Shown in pieces: positions 1 to 8,540 of a stretch of 23,849 nt of DNA. The notes beneath the pieces were generated by a model that was given only the letters and a program-made list of their open reading frames with translations, had not been told where the DNA came from and ran no database searches. The number at the start of each line of letters is the position of its first letter. Positions within the stretch are counted from its first letter, which is position 1. The DNA comes from Saccoglossus kowalevskii (lineage: Eukaryota; Hemichordata; Enteropneusta; Harrimaniidae). Location of the stretch: the NCBI RefSeq assembly GCF_000003605.2, contig NW_003111201.1, positions 1 through 23,849 on the forward strand, read 5' to 3'. A program made the translations under genes and the position numbers.

Positions 1-78
1 TCAATTTCAATTTCATTTTCTAAACGTTGATGCAACCGATGCCGCCAATGGTGTTCAACTGACACACAAAGTAAAGTC
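1..78. other. Partial spacer at left window edge, with weakened terminator
   Basis: This is the 3' flank of tDNA-1, cut by the window edge. The short T-run terminator region at 68-75 reads aaag-taaa on the plus strand, so tDNA-1 lacks the TTTT that follows nearly every other copy. Nothing else is recognisable. Confidence 0.7.
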
Positions 79-152
79 TGGCCGATATGGGGTTCGAACC
101 CACGACCTCAGCGTTATTAGCACCGCGCTCTAACCTACTGAGCTAACCGGCC
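79..152 (-). tRNA. tRNA-Ile-AAT: tDNA-1, tRNA-Ile(AAT)
   Basis: Full-length cloverleaf with a 7-bp acceptor stem, anticodon loop CTAATAA and A73. It differs from the consensus by T59A in the T loop and T17A in the D loop, both in non-pairing positions, so the fold is intact. The 3' flank has only TTT runs instead of TTTT. Spacer to the right is type a-A and otherwise empty. Confidence 0.9.
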
Positions 153-547
153 ATTACGACATGCTAAAATTTCGGTAATCGTGTTTTGAAAACAAATACG
201 ATAGCATATTATTAAATCTGTGTCGTTCGAAGTGGTTATTGAAGGCTGATATTTCGTAATATGAAGTTCGCTGTATTATTTTAACTAGTTTAAGGACGCA
301 TAACTAAGTGCTTGCAGAATGCAACGTCTATTACCCACAAGATGCTGGTAGTAGAATCAGCCAATAGCGTTCAAGAGTACGCAAAGCATTTTGAGTGACC
401 TTCATGCAGATGATTGCCACGATGCCATTCGTCGCACCATTCTCACAATTTTACACTCGAGCAACAGCGTATTTTAAATTTCAATATCCAAACGTTGATG
501 CAATCAAATGCCGCCAATGGTGTTCAACAGACACACAAAATAAAGAC

Positions 548-621
548 TGGCCGATATGGTGATCGAACCCACGACCTCAGCGTTATTAGCACCGCGCTCT
601 AACCAACTGAGCTAACCGGCC
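548..621 (-). tRNA. tRNA-Ile-AAT: tDNA-2, tRNA-Ile(AAT), B-box change
   Basis: Consensus except C61A, which breaks the T-stem closing pair G53-C61 and changes the end of the B box, a TFIIIC contact. TTTT terminator present at 537-540. May be weakly transcribed. Right spacer type a-C. Confidence 0.8.
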
Positions 622-780
622 ATTACGACATGCTAACATTTCGGTAATCGTGTTTTGAAAACAAATACAATAGCACATTATAAAATCTGTGCGTTTGGAA
701 GTGGTTATTGAAGGCTGTTGTTTCGTAATTTGAAATTCGCTGTTTTATTCTAACTATTTCAAGGTCGCATAACTAAGTGC

Positions 781-793
781 TTGCAGAATGCAA
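781..793. repeat. Short perfect inverted repeat TTGCA-gaa-TGCAA (example copy)
   Basis: A 5-bp inverted repeat around GAA, conserved in nearly all spacers at the start of the conserved 240-bp stretch. C2-type spacers carry cttggagaatg and lose the symmetry. No known role. Confidence 0.5.
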
Positions 794-835
794 CTTCTAT
801 TAACCACAAAATGCTGGGAGTAAAGTCAGCCAATA

Positions 836-851
836 GCGTTCAAGAGAACGC
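836..851. repeat. Short perfect inverted repeat in spacer (example copy)
   Basis: gcgttc-aaga-gaacgc is a perfect 6-bp inverted repeat with a 4-nt loop, found at the same place in about half of the units. In the others gaacgc is gtacgc, which introduces one mismatch. It lies just left of the conserved gagtgacctacatg stretch. Function unknown. Confidence 0.6.
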
Positions 852-1015
852 AAAGCATTTTGAGTGACCTACATGCAGATGATTCCCATGATGCCATTCG
901 TCGCACTATTCTCACAATTTTACATTCGAGCAACATCGGATTTCAAATTTCATTTTCTAAACGTTGATGCAACCGATGCCGCCAATGGTGTTCAACAGAC
1001 ACACAAAGTAAAGTC

Positions 1016-1080
1016 TGGCCGGTTAGGGTTAGACCTCAGCGTTATTAGCACCGCGCTCTAACCAACTGAGCTAACCGGCC
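1016..1080 (-). pseudogene. tDNA-3, tRNA-Ile pseudogene with rewritten T arm
   Basis: Only 65 bp long. The 5' half (D arm, anticodon arm with AAT) is intact, but 19 bp covering the acceptor 3' strand and T arm are replaced by about 10 bp, so the B box and T loop are gone. The plus strand at 1021-1032 reads two exact hexamers of the vertebrate-type telomere repeat (permuted TTAGGG), and 1017-1026 is an exact inverted copy of the tRNA's own first ten bases. The terminator is also weakened (aaagtaaag). Not expected to yield tRNA. Right spacer a-A. Confidence 0.93.
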
Positions 1081-1468
1081 ATTACGACATGCTAAAATTT
1101 CGGTAATCGTGTTTTGAAAACAAATACGATAGCACATTATTAAATCTGTGTCGTTCGAAGTGGTTATTGAAGGTTGATATTTCGTAATTTGAAATTCGCT
1201 GTATTATATTAACTAGTTTAAGGACGCATAACTAAGTGCTTGCAGAATGCAACGTCTGTTACCCACAAAATGCTGGTAGTGAAATAAGCCAATAGCGTTC
1301 AAGAGAACGCAAAGCATTATGAGTGACCTACATGCAGATGATTCCCATGATGTCATTCGTCGCACTATTCTCACAATTTTACACTCGAGCAACAGCGGAC
1401 TTCAATATCCAAACGTTGATGCAACCAAATGCCGCCAATGGTGTTCAACAGACACACAAAATAAAGAC

Positions 1469-1542
1469 TGGCCAATATGGGAATCGAACCCACGACCTTA
1501 GCGTTATTAGCACCGCGCTATAACCACCTGAGGTAACCGGCC
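1469..1542 (-). tRNA. tDNA-4, degenerate tRNA-Ile(AAT)
   Basis: Full length with anticodon AAT, but G10C and G22T break two of four D-stem pairs and damage the A box. G43A breaks 27-43. C68T (G-U), C60T and T16G are also present. Likely poorly expressed or dead. tDNA-14 shares most of these changes and tDNA-20 shares three. Right spacer d-D. Confidence 0.6.
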
Positions 1543-1937
1543 ATTACGTCATGCTAGAATTTCGATCGTCGTATTATGAAAACAACTGCAATAGCACATT
1601 ATCAAATCTCTGCGTTTCAAACTAGTTATTGACGGCTGTTGTTGCATAATTTGAAATACAGAGTTTTATCCTAACTAGTTCAAGATCACATAACTAAGTG
1701 CTTGCAGAATGCAACTTCTGTTAACCACAAAATGCTGGGAGTAAAGTCAGCCAATAGCGTTCAAGAGAACGCAAAGCATTTTGAGTGACCTACATGCAGA
1801 TGATTCCCATGATGCCATTCGTCGCACTATTCTCACAATTTTACATTCGAGCAACATCGGATTTCAAATTTCATTTTCTAAACGTTGATGCAATCAAATG
1901 CCGCCATTGGTGTTCAACAGACACACAAAATAAAGAC

Positions 1938-2011
1938 TGGCCGATATGGGGATCGAACCCACGACCTCAGCGTTATTAGCACCACGCTCTAACCAACTGA
2001 GCTAACCGGCC
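1938..2011 (-). tRNA. tRNA-Ile-AAT: tDNA-5, tRNA-Ile(AAT)
   Basis: Only C27T differs from consensus, changing C27-G43 to a U-G wobble, so the fold is sound. TTTT terminator present. Right spacer a-A. Confidence 0.92.
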
Positions 2012-2398
2012 ATTACGACATGTTAAAATTTTGGTAATCGTGTTTTGAAAACAAATACGATAGCACATTATAAATCTGTGTCGTTCGAAGTGGTTATTGA
2101 AGGCTGATATTTTGTAAATTGAAATTCGCTGTATTATATTAACTAGTTTAAGGACGCACAACTAAGTGCTTGCAGAATGCAACGTCTGTTACCCACAAGA
2201 TGCTGGTAGTAAAATAAGCCAATAGCATTCAAGAGAACGCAAAGCATTATGAGTGACCTACATGCAGATGATTCCCACGATGTCATTCGTCGCACTATTC
2301 TCACAATTTTACACTCGAGCAACAGCGGACTTAAATATCCAAACGTTGGTGCAACCAAATGCCGCCAATGGTGTTCAACAGACACACAAAATAAAGTC

Positions 2399-2472
2399 TG
2401 GCCGCTATGGAGATCGAACCCACGACCTCAGCGTTATTAACACCGCGCTCAAACCAACTGAGCTAACCGGCC
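2399..2472 (-). tRNA. tRNA-Ile-AAT: tDNA-6, tRNA-Ile(AAT) with acceptor mismatch
   Basis: T67G makes a G6-G67 mismatch in the acceptor stem. C61T leaves G53-U61 in the T stem. C32T and A21T are loop changes. Anticodon AAT kept. tDNA-11 carries the same set apart from C61T. Right spacer b-B. Confidence 0.75.
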
Positions 2473-2856
2473 ATTACGTCATGCTAGAATTTCTATAATC
2501 GTATTTTGAAAACAAATGCAATAGCACATTATCAAATCTCTGCGTTTCAAAAAGGTTATTGACGACTGTTGTTACATAATTTGAAATACAGAGTTTTATT
2601 CTAACTATTTTAAGGTCGCATAACTAAGTGCTTGCAGAATGCAACGTCTATTACCCACAAGATGCTTGTAGTAAAATAAGCCAATAGCGTTCAAGAGTAC
2701 GCAAAGCATTTTGAGTGACCTACATGCAGATGATTCCCGCAATGCCATTCGACGCACTATTCTCACAATTTTACATTCGAGCAACATCGGATTTCAAATT
2801 TCATTTTCTAAACGTTGATGCAATCATATGCCGCCAATGGTGTTCAGCAGACACAC

Positions 2857-2860
2857 AAAA
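2857..2860 (-). terminator. Pol III oligo-T terminator of tDNA-7 (typical copy)
   Basis: aaaa on the plus strand is TTTT on the transcript, 7 nt after A73, preceded by a TTT run. Four or more T residues end RNA polymerase III transcription. The same element follows nearly every tRNA here; exceptions are noted with tDNA-1, 3, 41 and 45. Confidence 0.85.
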
Positions 2861-2878
2861 TAAAGACTGGCCGATATG

Positions 2879-2889
2879 GGGATCGAACC
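2879..2889 (-). promoter_or_regulatory. B box of tDNA-7 (typical copy)
   Basis: Reads GGTTCGATCCC on the sense strand, matching the internal B box that TFIIIC binds. It forms the T arm. Altered in tDNA-2, 12, 19, 36, 47 and 48 and absent in tDNA-3. Confidence 0.9.
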
Positions 2890-2922
2890 CACGACCTCAG
2901 CGTTATTAGCACCGCGCTCTAA

Positions 2923-2934
2923 CCAACTGAGCTA
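2923..2934 (-). promoter_or_regulatory. A box of tDNA-7 (typical copy)
   Basis: Reads TAGCTCAGTTGG on the sense strand, positions 8-19 of the tRNA, matching the internal A box. Damaged in tDNA-4, 14, 18, 19, 20, 23, 28, 33, 38, 40, 46 and 52. Confidence 0.9.
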
Positions 2935-3332
2935 ACCGGCCATTACGACATGCTAACATTTCGGTAATCGTGTTTTGAAAACAAATACAATAGCACATTA
3001 TAAAATCTGTGCGTTTGGAAGTGGTTATTGAAGGCTGCTGTTTCGTAATTTGAAATTCGCTGTTTTATTCTAACTATTTCAAGGTCGCATAACTAAGTGC
3101 TTGCAGAATGCAACTTCTATTAACCACAAAATGCTGGGAGTAAAGTCAGCCAATAGCGTTCAGAGACGCAAGCATTTTGAGTGACCTACATGCAGATAAT
3201 TCCCATGATGCCATTCTTCGCACTATTCTCACAATTTTACATTCGAGCAACATCGGATTTCAAATTTCATTTTCTAAACGTTGATGCAACCGATGCCGCC
3301 AATGGTGTTCAACCGACACACAAAATAAAGTC

Positions 3333-3406
3333 TGGCCGCTATGGGGATCGAACCCACGACCTCAGCGTTATTAGCACCGCGCTCTAACCAACTGAGCTAA
3401 CCGGCC
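3333..3406 (-). tRNA. tRNA-Ile-AAT: tDNA-8, tRNA-Ile(AAT)
   Basis: Only T67G differs from consensus, giving a G6-G67 acceptor mismatch shared with tDNA-6 and 11. The rest of the cloverleaf is intact. The spacer on its left (3155-3175) lacks several A residues. Right spacer b-B. Confidence 0.85.
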
Positions 3407-3801
3407 ATTACGTCATGCTAGAATTTCTATAATCGTATTTTGAAAACAAATGCAATAGCACATTATCAAATCTCTGCGTTTCAAAAAGGTTATTGACGAC
3501 TGTTGTTACATAATTTGAAATACAGAGTTTTATTCTAACTATTTTAAGGTCGCATAACTAAGTGCTTGCAGAATGCAACGTCTATTACCCACAAGATGCT
3601 GGTAGTAAAATAAGCCAATAGCGTTCAAGAGAACGCAAACCATTTTGAGTGACCTACATGCAGATGATTCCCACAATGCCATTCGTCGCACTATTCTCAC
3701 AATTTTACATTCGAGCAACATCGGATTTCAAATTTCATTTTCTAAACGTTGATGCAATCAAATGCCGCCAATGGTGTTCAGCAGACACACAAAATAAAGA
3801 C

Positions 3802-3875
3802 TGGCCGATATGGGGATCGAACCCACGACCTCAGAGTTATTAACACCGCGCTCTGACCAACTGAGCTAACCGGCC
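3802..3875 (-). tRNA. tRNA-Ile-AAT: tDNA-9, tRNA-Ile(AAT) with anticodon-stem mismatch
   Basis: G40T makes a U30-U40 mismatch in the anticodon stem. C32T and the D-loop change T20a to C are minor. AAT kept. Right spacer a-A. Confidence 0.75.
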
Positions 3876-4269
3876 ATTACGACATGCTAAAATTTCGGTA
3901 ATCGTGTTTTGAAAACAAATACGATAGCACATTATTAAATCTGTGTCGTTCGAAGTGGTTATGAAGGCTGATATTTCGTAATTTGAAATTCGCTGTATTA
4001 TTTTAACTAGTTTAAGGTCGCATAACTACGTGCTTGCAGAATGCAACGTCTATTACCCACAAGATGCTGGTAGTAGATTCAGCCAAATAGCGTTCAAGAG
4101 TACGCAAAGCATTTTGAGTGACTACATGCAGATGATTCCCACGATGCCAATCGTCGCACCATTCTCACAATTTTACACTCGAGCAAGAGCGTATTTTAAA
4201 TTTCAATATCCAAACGTTGATGCAATCAAATGCCGCCAATGGTGTTCAACAGACACACAAAATAAAGAC

Positions 4270-4343
4270 TGGCCGATATGGGGATCGAACCCACGACCTC
4301 TGCGTTATTAGCACCGCGCTCTAACCAACTGAGCTAACCGGCC
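4270..4343 (-). tRNA. tRNA-Ile-AAT: tDNA-10, tRNA-Ile(AAT)
   Basis: Only T42A differs, replacing the G28-U42 wobble by G-A in the anticodon stem. tDNA-13, 1397 bp away, has the same change and the same spacer markers, so the two are copies of one segment. Right spacer a-A. Confidence 0.83.
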
Positions 4344-4730
4344 ATTACGACATGCTAAAATTTCGGTAATCGTGTTTTGAAAACAAATACGATAGCACAT
4401 TATTAAATCTATGTCGTTCGAAGTGGTTATTGAAGGTTGATATTTCGTAATTTGAAATTCGCTGTATTATATTAACTAGTTTAAGGACGCATAACTAAGT
4501 GCTTGCAGAATGCAACGTCTGTTACCCACAATATGCTGGTAGTGAAATAAGCCAATAGCGTTCAAGAGAACGCAAAGCATTATGAGTGACCTACATGCAG
4601 ATGATTCCACGATGTCATTCGTCGCACTATTCTCACAATTTTACACTCGAGCAACAGCGGACTTAAATATCCAAACGTTGGTGCAACCAAATGCCGCCAA
4701 TGGTGTTCAACAGACACACAAAATAAAGTC

Positions 4731-4804
4731 TGGCCGCTATGGGGATCGAACCCACGACCTCAGCGTTATTAACACCGCGCTCAAACCAACTGAGCTAACC
4801 GGCC
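4731..4804 (-). tRNA. tRNA-Ile-AAT: tDNA-11, tRNA-Ile(AAT) with acceptor mismatch
   Basis: Carries T67G (G6-G67 mismatch), C32T and A21T, the tDNA-6 set without C61T. Its unit shares the 7-bp-shorter ggacttaaatatcc spacer form with that of tDNA-6. Right spacer b-B. Confidence 0.78.
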
Positions 4805-5198
4805 ATTACGTCATGCTAGAATTTCTATAATCGTATTTTGAAAACAAATGCAATAGCACATTATCAAATCTCTGCGTTTCAAAAAGGTTATTGACGACTG
4901 TTGTTACATAATTTGAAATACAGAGTTTTATTCTAACTATTTTAAGGTCGCATATCTAAGTGCTTGCAGAATGCAACGTCTATTACCCACAAGATGCTGG
5001 TAGTAAAATAAGCCAATAGCGTTCAAGAGAACGCAAAGCATTTTGAGTGACCTACATGCAGATGATTCCCACAATGCCATTCGTCGCACTATTCTCACAA
5101 TTTTACATTCGAGCAACATCGGATTTCAAATTTAATTTTCTAAACGTTGATGCAACCGATGCCGCCAATGGTGTTCAACAGACACACAAAATAAAGTC

Positions 5199-5272
5199 TG
5201 GCCGATATGGGGATCAAACCCACGACCTCAGCGTTATTAGCACCGCGCTCTAACCAACTGAGCTAACCAGCC
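5199..5272 (-). tRNA. tRNA-Ile-AAT: tDNA-12, tRNA-Ile(AAT) lacking C56
   Basis: C56T removes an almost invariant T-loop base that pairs with G19 and is central to the B box. C4T leaves U4-G69. Anticodon AAT kept. Transcription and folding are probably reduced. Right spacer a-A. Confidence 0.7.
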
Positions 5273-5666
5273 ATTACGACATGCTAAAATTTCGGTAATC
5301 GTGTTTTGAAAACAAATACGATAGCACATTATTAAATCTGTGTCGTTCGAAGTGGTTATTGAAGGCTGATATTTCGTAATTTGAAATTCGCTGTATTATT
5401 TTAACTAGTTTAAGGACGCATAACTACGTGCTTGCAGAATGCAACGTCTATTACCCACAAGATGCTGGTAGTAGAATCAGCCAATAGCGTTCAAGAGTAC
5501 GCAAAGCATTTTGAGTGACTACATGCAGATGATTCCCACGATGCCAATCGTCGCACCATTCTCACAATTTTACACTCGAGCAAGAGCGTATTTTAAATTT
5601 CAATATCCAAACGTTGATGCAATCAAATGCCGCCAATGGTGTTCAACAGACACACAAAATAAAGAC

Positions 5667-5740
5667 TGGCCGATATGGGGATCGAACCCACGACCTCTGC
5701 GTTATTAGCACCGCGCTCTAACCAACTGAGCTAACCGGCC
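5667..5740 (-). tRNA. tRNA-Ile-AAT: tDNA-13, tRNA-Ile(AAT)
   Basis: Identical to tDNA-10, with T42A as the only change. Second copy in the 1397-bp repeat. Right spacer a-A. Confidence 0.83.
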
Positions 5741-6128
5741 ATTACGACATGCTAAAATTTCGGTAATCGTGTTTTGAAAACAAATACGATAGCACATTAT
5801 TAAATCTGTGTCGTTCGAAGTGGTTATTGAAGGTTGATATTTCGTAATTTGAAATTCGCTGTATTATATTAACTAGTTTAAGGACGCATAACTAAGTGCT
5901 TGCAGAATGCAACGTCTGTTACCCACAATATGCTGGTAGTGAAATAAGCCAATAGCGTTCAAGAGAACGCAAAGCATTATGAGTGACCTACATGCAGATG
6001 ATTCCCATGATGTCATTCGTCGCACTATTCTCACAATTTTACACTCGTGCAACAGCGGACTTCAATATCCAAACGTTGATGCAACCAAATGACGCCAATG
6101 GTGTTCAACAGGCACACAAAATAAAGAC

Positions 6129-6202
6129 TGGCCAATATGGGAATCGAACCCACGACCTTAGCGTTATTAGCACCGCGCTATAACCAACTGAGGTAACCGG
6201 CC
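6129..6202 (-). tRNA. tDNA-14, degenerate tRNA-Ile(AAT)
   Basis: C68T, C60T, G43A, G22T and G10C: the D stem loses two pairs, the A box is damaged and 27-43 is unpaired. Same lineage as tDNA-4. Right spacer d-D, the same rare spacer as tDNA-4 and 20, so gene and flank travel together. Confidence 0.6.
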
Positions 6203-6597
6203 ATTACGTCATGCTAGAATTTCGATCGTCGTATTATGAAAACAACTGCAATAGCACATTATCAAATCTCTGCGTTTCAAACTAGTTATTGACGGCTGTT
6301 GTTACATAATTTGAAATACAGAGTTTTATCCTAACTAGTTCAAGGTCACATAACTAAGTGCTTGCAGAATGCAACTTCTGTTAACCACAAAATGCTGGGA
6401 GTAAAGTCAGCCAATAGCGTTCAAGAGAACGCAAAGCATTTTGAGTGACCTACATGCAGATGATTCCCATGATGCCATTCGTCGCACTATTCTCACAATT
6501 TTACATTCGAGCAACATCGGATTTCAAATTTCATTTTCTAAACGTTGATGCAATCAAATGCCGCCAACGGTGTTCAACAGACACACAAAATAAAGAT

Positions 6598-6671
6598 TGG
6601 CCGATATGGGGATCGAACCCACGACCTCAGCGTTATTAGCACCGCGCTCTAACCAACTGAGCTAACCGGCC
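6598..6671 (-). tRNA. tRNA-Ile-AAT: tDNA-15, tRNA-Ile(AAT), exact consensus
   Basis: All 74 bases match the consensus. The trailer has one change (agattgg), leaving the TTTT intact. Right spacer a-A. Confidence 0.96.
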
Positions 6672-7066
6672 ATTACGACATGTTAAAATTTCGGTAATCG
6701 TGTTTTGAAAACAAATACGATAGCACATTATTAAATCTGTGTCGTTCGAAGTGGTTATTGAAGGCTGATATTTCGTAATTTGAAATTCGCTGTATTATTG
6801 TAACTAGTTTAAGGACGCATAACTAAGTGCTTGCAGAATGCATCGTCTGTTAAGCACAAGATACTGGTAGTAAAATAAGCCAATAGCCTTCGAGAAAACG
6901 CAAAGCATTTTGAGTGACCTACATGCAGATGATTCCCACAACGCCATTCGTCGCACTATTCTCACAATTTTACATTCGAGCAACAGCGGATTTCATATTT
7001 CATTTTCCAAACGTTGATGCAACCGAATGCAGCCAACGGTGTTCAACAGACACACAAAATAAAGAC

Positions 7067-7140
7067 TGGCCGATATGGGGATCGAACCCACGACCTCAGC
7101 GTTATTAGCATCGCGCTCTAACCAACTGAGCTAACCGGCC
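7067..7140 (-). tRNA. tRNA-Ile-AAT: tDNA-16, tRNA-Ile(AAT) with anticodon-stem mismatch
   Basis: Only G29A differs, making A29-C41 in the middle of the anticodon stem. Shared with tDNA-18 and 21. Right spacer b-B2, with a small deletion in the cggctgttac stretch shared with tDNA-18. Confidence 0.8.
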
Positions 7141-7532
7141 ATTACGTCATGCTGGAATTTCTATAATCGTATTTTGAAAACAAATACGAGAGCACATTAT
7201 CAAATCTCTGCGTTTCAAAAATGTTATTGACGGCTGTTACATAATTTGAAATACAGAGTTTTATTCTAACTAGTTCAAGGTCGCATAACTAAGTGCTTGC
7301 AGAATGCAACTTCTATTAACCACAAGATGCTGGTAGTAGAATCAGCCAATATCGTTCAAGAGAACGCAAAGCAATTTGAGAGACCTACATGCAGATGATT
7401 CCCACGATCCCATTCGTCTCACTATTCTCACAATTTTACATTCGAGCAACAGCGGATTTCATATTTCATTTTCCAAACGTTGATGCAACCGAATTCCGCT
7501 AACGGTGTTCAACAGACACACAAAATAAAGAC

Positions 7533-7605
7533 TGGCCGATATGGGGATCGAACCCACGATCTCAGCAATTTAGCACCGCGCTCTAACCAACTGAGCTAAC
7601 CGTCC
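7533..7605 (-). pseudogene. tDNA-17, tRNA-Ile pseudogene with broken anticodon loop
   Basis: 73 bp. The anticodon region reads GCTAAATTGC instead of GCTAATAACGC: one base is lost and the loop is rewritten, so AAT is no longer framed by a proper 7-nt loop. C3A adds an acceptor mismatch (A3-G70), and the variable loop is changed. B box intact, so it could still be transcribed. Right spacer a-A. Confidence 0.85.
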
Positions 7606-8000
7606 ATTACGACATGTTAAAATTTCGGTAATCGTGTTTTGAAAACAAATACGATAGCACATTATTAAATCTGTGTCGTTCGAAGTGGTTATTGAAGGCT
7701 GATATTTCGTAATTTGAAATTCGCTGTATTATTGTAACTAGTTTAAGGACGCATTACTAAGTGCTTGCAGAATGCAACGTCTGTTAAGCACAAGATACTG
7801 GTAGTAAAATAAGCCAATAGCCTTCGAGAAAACGCAAAGCGTTTTGAGTGACCTACATGCAGATGATTCCCACAACGCCATTCGTCGCACTATTCTCACA
7901 ATTTTACATTCGAGCAACAGCGGATTTCATATTTCATTTTCCAAACGTTGATGCAACCGAATGCCGCCAACGGTGTTCAACAGACACACAAAATAAAGAC

Positions 8001-8074
8001 TGGCCGATATGGGGATCGAACCCACGACCTCAGCGTTATTAGCATCGCGCTCTAACCAACTGAGAAAACCGGCC
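8001..8074 (-). tRNA. tDNA-18, degenerate tRNA-Ile(AAT)
   Basis: G29A in the anticodon stem plus A9T and G10T, which break the first D-stem pair and change the A box start. Acceptor, T arm and AAT are intact. Right spacer b-B2. Confidence 0.65.
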
Positions 8075-8466
8075 ATTACGTCATGCTGGCATTTCTATAA
8101 TCGTATTTTGAAAACAAATGCAATAGCACATTATCAAATCTCTGCGTTTCAAAAATGTTATTGACGGCTGTTACATAATTTGAAATACAGAGTTTTATTC
8201 TAACTAGTTCAAGGTCGCATAACTAAGTGCTTGCAGAATGCAACTTCTATTAACCACAAGATGCTGGCAGTAAAGTCAGCCAATAGCGTTCAAGAGAAGG
8301 CAAAGCATTTTGAGTGACCTACATGCAGATGATTCCCACGATCCCATTCGTCTCACTATTCTCACAATTTTACATTCGAGCAACAGCGGATTTCATATTT
8401 CATTTTCCAAACGTTGATGCAACCGAATGCTGCTAACGGTGTTCAACAGATACACAAAATAAAGAC

Positions 8467-8540
8467 TGGCCGTTATGGGGATCGAATCCACGACCTCAGT
8501 GTTATTAGCACTGCGGTCTAACCAACTGAGATAACCGGCC
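8467..8540 (-). pseudogene. tDNA-19, decayed tRNA-Ile(AAT)
   Basis: Most diverged full-length copy. T67A breaks 6-67, G53A breaks 53-61, G10T and G24C remove two D-stem pairs. The anticodon arm, in contrast, has G28A and G40A, which turn both wobble pairs into Watson-Crick pairs, and AAT is kept. Right spacer is a chimera, a-B. Confidence 0.8.

Larger units (their letters stand above)
2868..2941 (-). tRNA. tRNA-Ile-AAT: tDNA-7, tRNA-Ile(AAT), exact consensus
   Basis: Reference copy. Sense strand: 7-bp acceptor stem with G6-U67; D stem GCTC/GAGC with loop AGTTGGTTA (G18 G19 kept); anticodon stem CGGTG/CGCTG around loop CTAATAA (T33, anticodon AAT); 5-nt variable loop; T stem GTGGG/CCCAT around TTCGATC; A73. 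CCA is not encoded and there is no intron. A34 would be deaminated to inosine to read AUU, AUC and AUA. Right spacer a-C. Confidence 0.97.
4270..7066. repeat. Three-unit higher-order repeat, 1397-bp period
   Basis: tDNA-10/11/12 and 13/14/15 sit 1397 bp apart. tDNA-10 and 13 share T42A. The units ending in them share a lost c in gagtgactacatg and the agcaagagcg variant. The spacers after both carry gaaggttgatatttcg and acaatatgctgg. Similarity falls in the second units (tDNA-11 against tDNA-14), so the duplicated tract is shorter than the full trimer or was partly overwritten. Confidence 0.7.
7067..8540. repeat. Two-unit higher-order repeat, 934-bp period
   Basis: tDNA-16 and 17 (7067, 7533) recur as tDNA-18 and 19 (8001, 8467). 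tDNA-16 and 18 share G29A, the B2 spacer and an unusual left spacer (ccttcgagaaaacgc). The spacers left of tDNA-17 and 19 share atcccattcgtctcac. The tRNAs at 17 and 19 have since decayed along different paths. Confidence 0.75.

Noticed and set aside
770-960. A second RNA gene (5S, U6, snoRNA) in the spacer
   Set aside because: I looked for A/B boxes, a second cloverleaf, 5S internal control sequences, and C/D or H/ACA boxes on both strands and saw no convincing set.
864-1061. Recurrent 60-70 residue plus-strand reading frames beginning MTYMQMIP and ending GSNPRPQRY or GDRTHDLSVISTAL
   Set aside because: They run antisense through the tRNA. The C-terminal strings are a familiar database artefact of translated tRNA-antisense DNA. 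The frames start at GTG (gtgacctacatg), not ATG; small spacer indels switch units between the two endings; no splice or other gene context is present.
1976-2161. Minus-strand frame ending NGRLAQLVRAWC
   Set aside because: This is the sense translation of the tRNA 5' half, another known spurious-protein pattern; it is not conserved as a frame across units.
3539-3721. Minus-strand frames of about 60 residues beginning MLLECKIVRIVRRM
   Set aside because: They lie in the conserved spacer stretch and recur only because the DNA recurs. Related units break them with frameshifts and stops, and there is no recognisable domain.
7533-7605. tDNA-17 as a tRNA with a new anticodon (AAA)
   Set aside because: The loop is short by one base and the stem does not close properly, and the acceptor has a mismatch; decay is a better reading than a change of identity.
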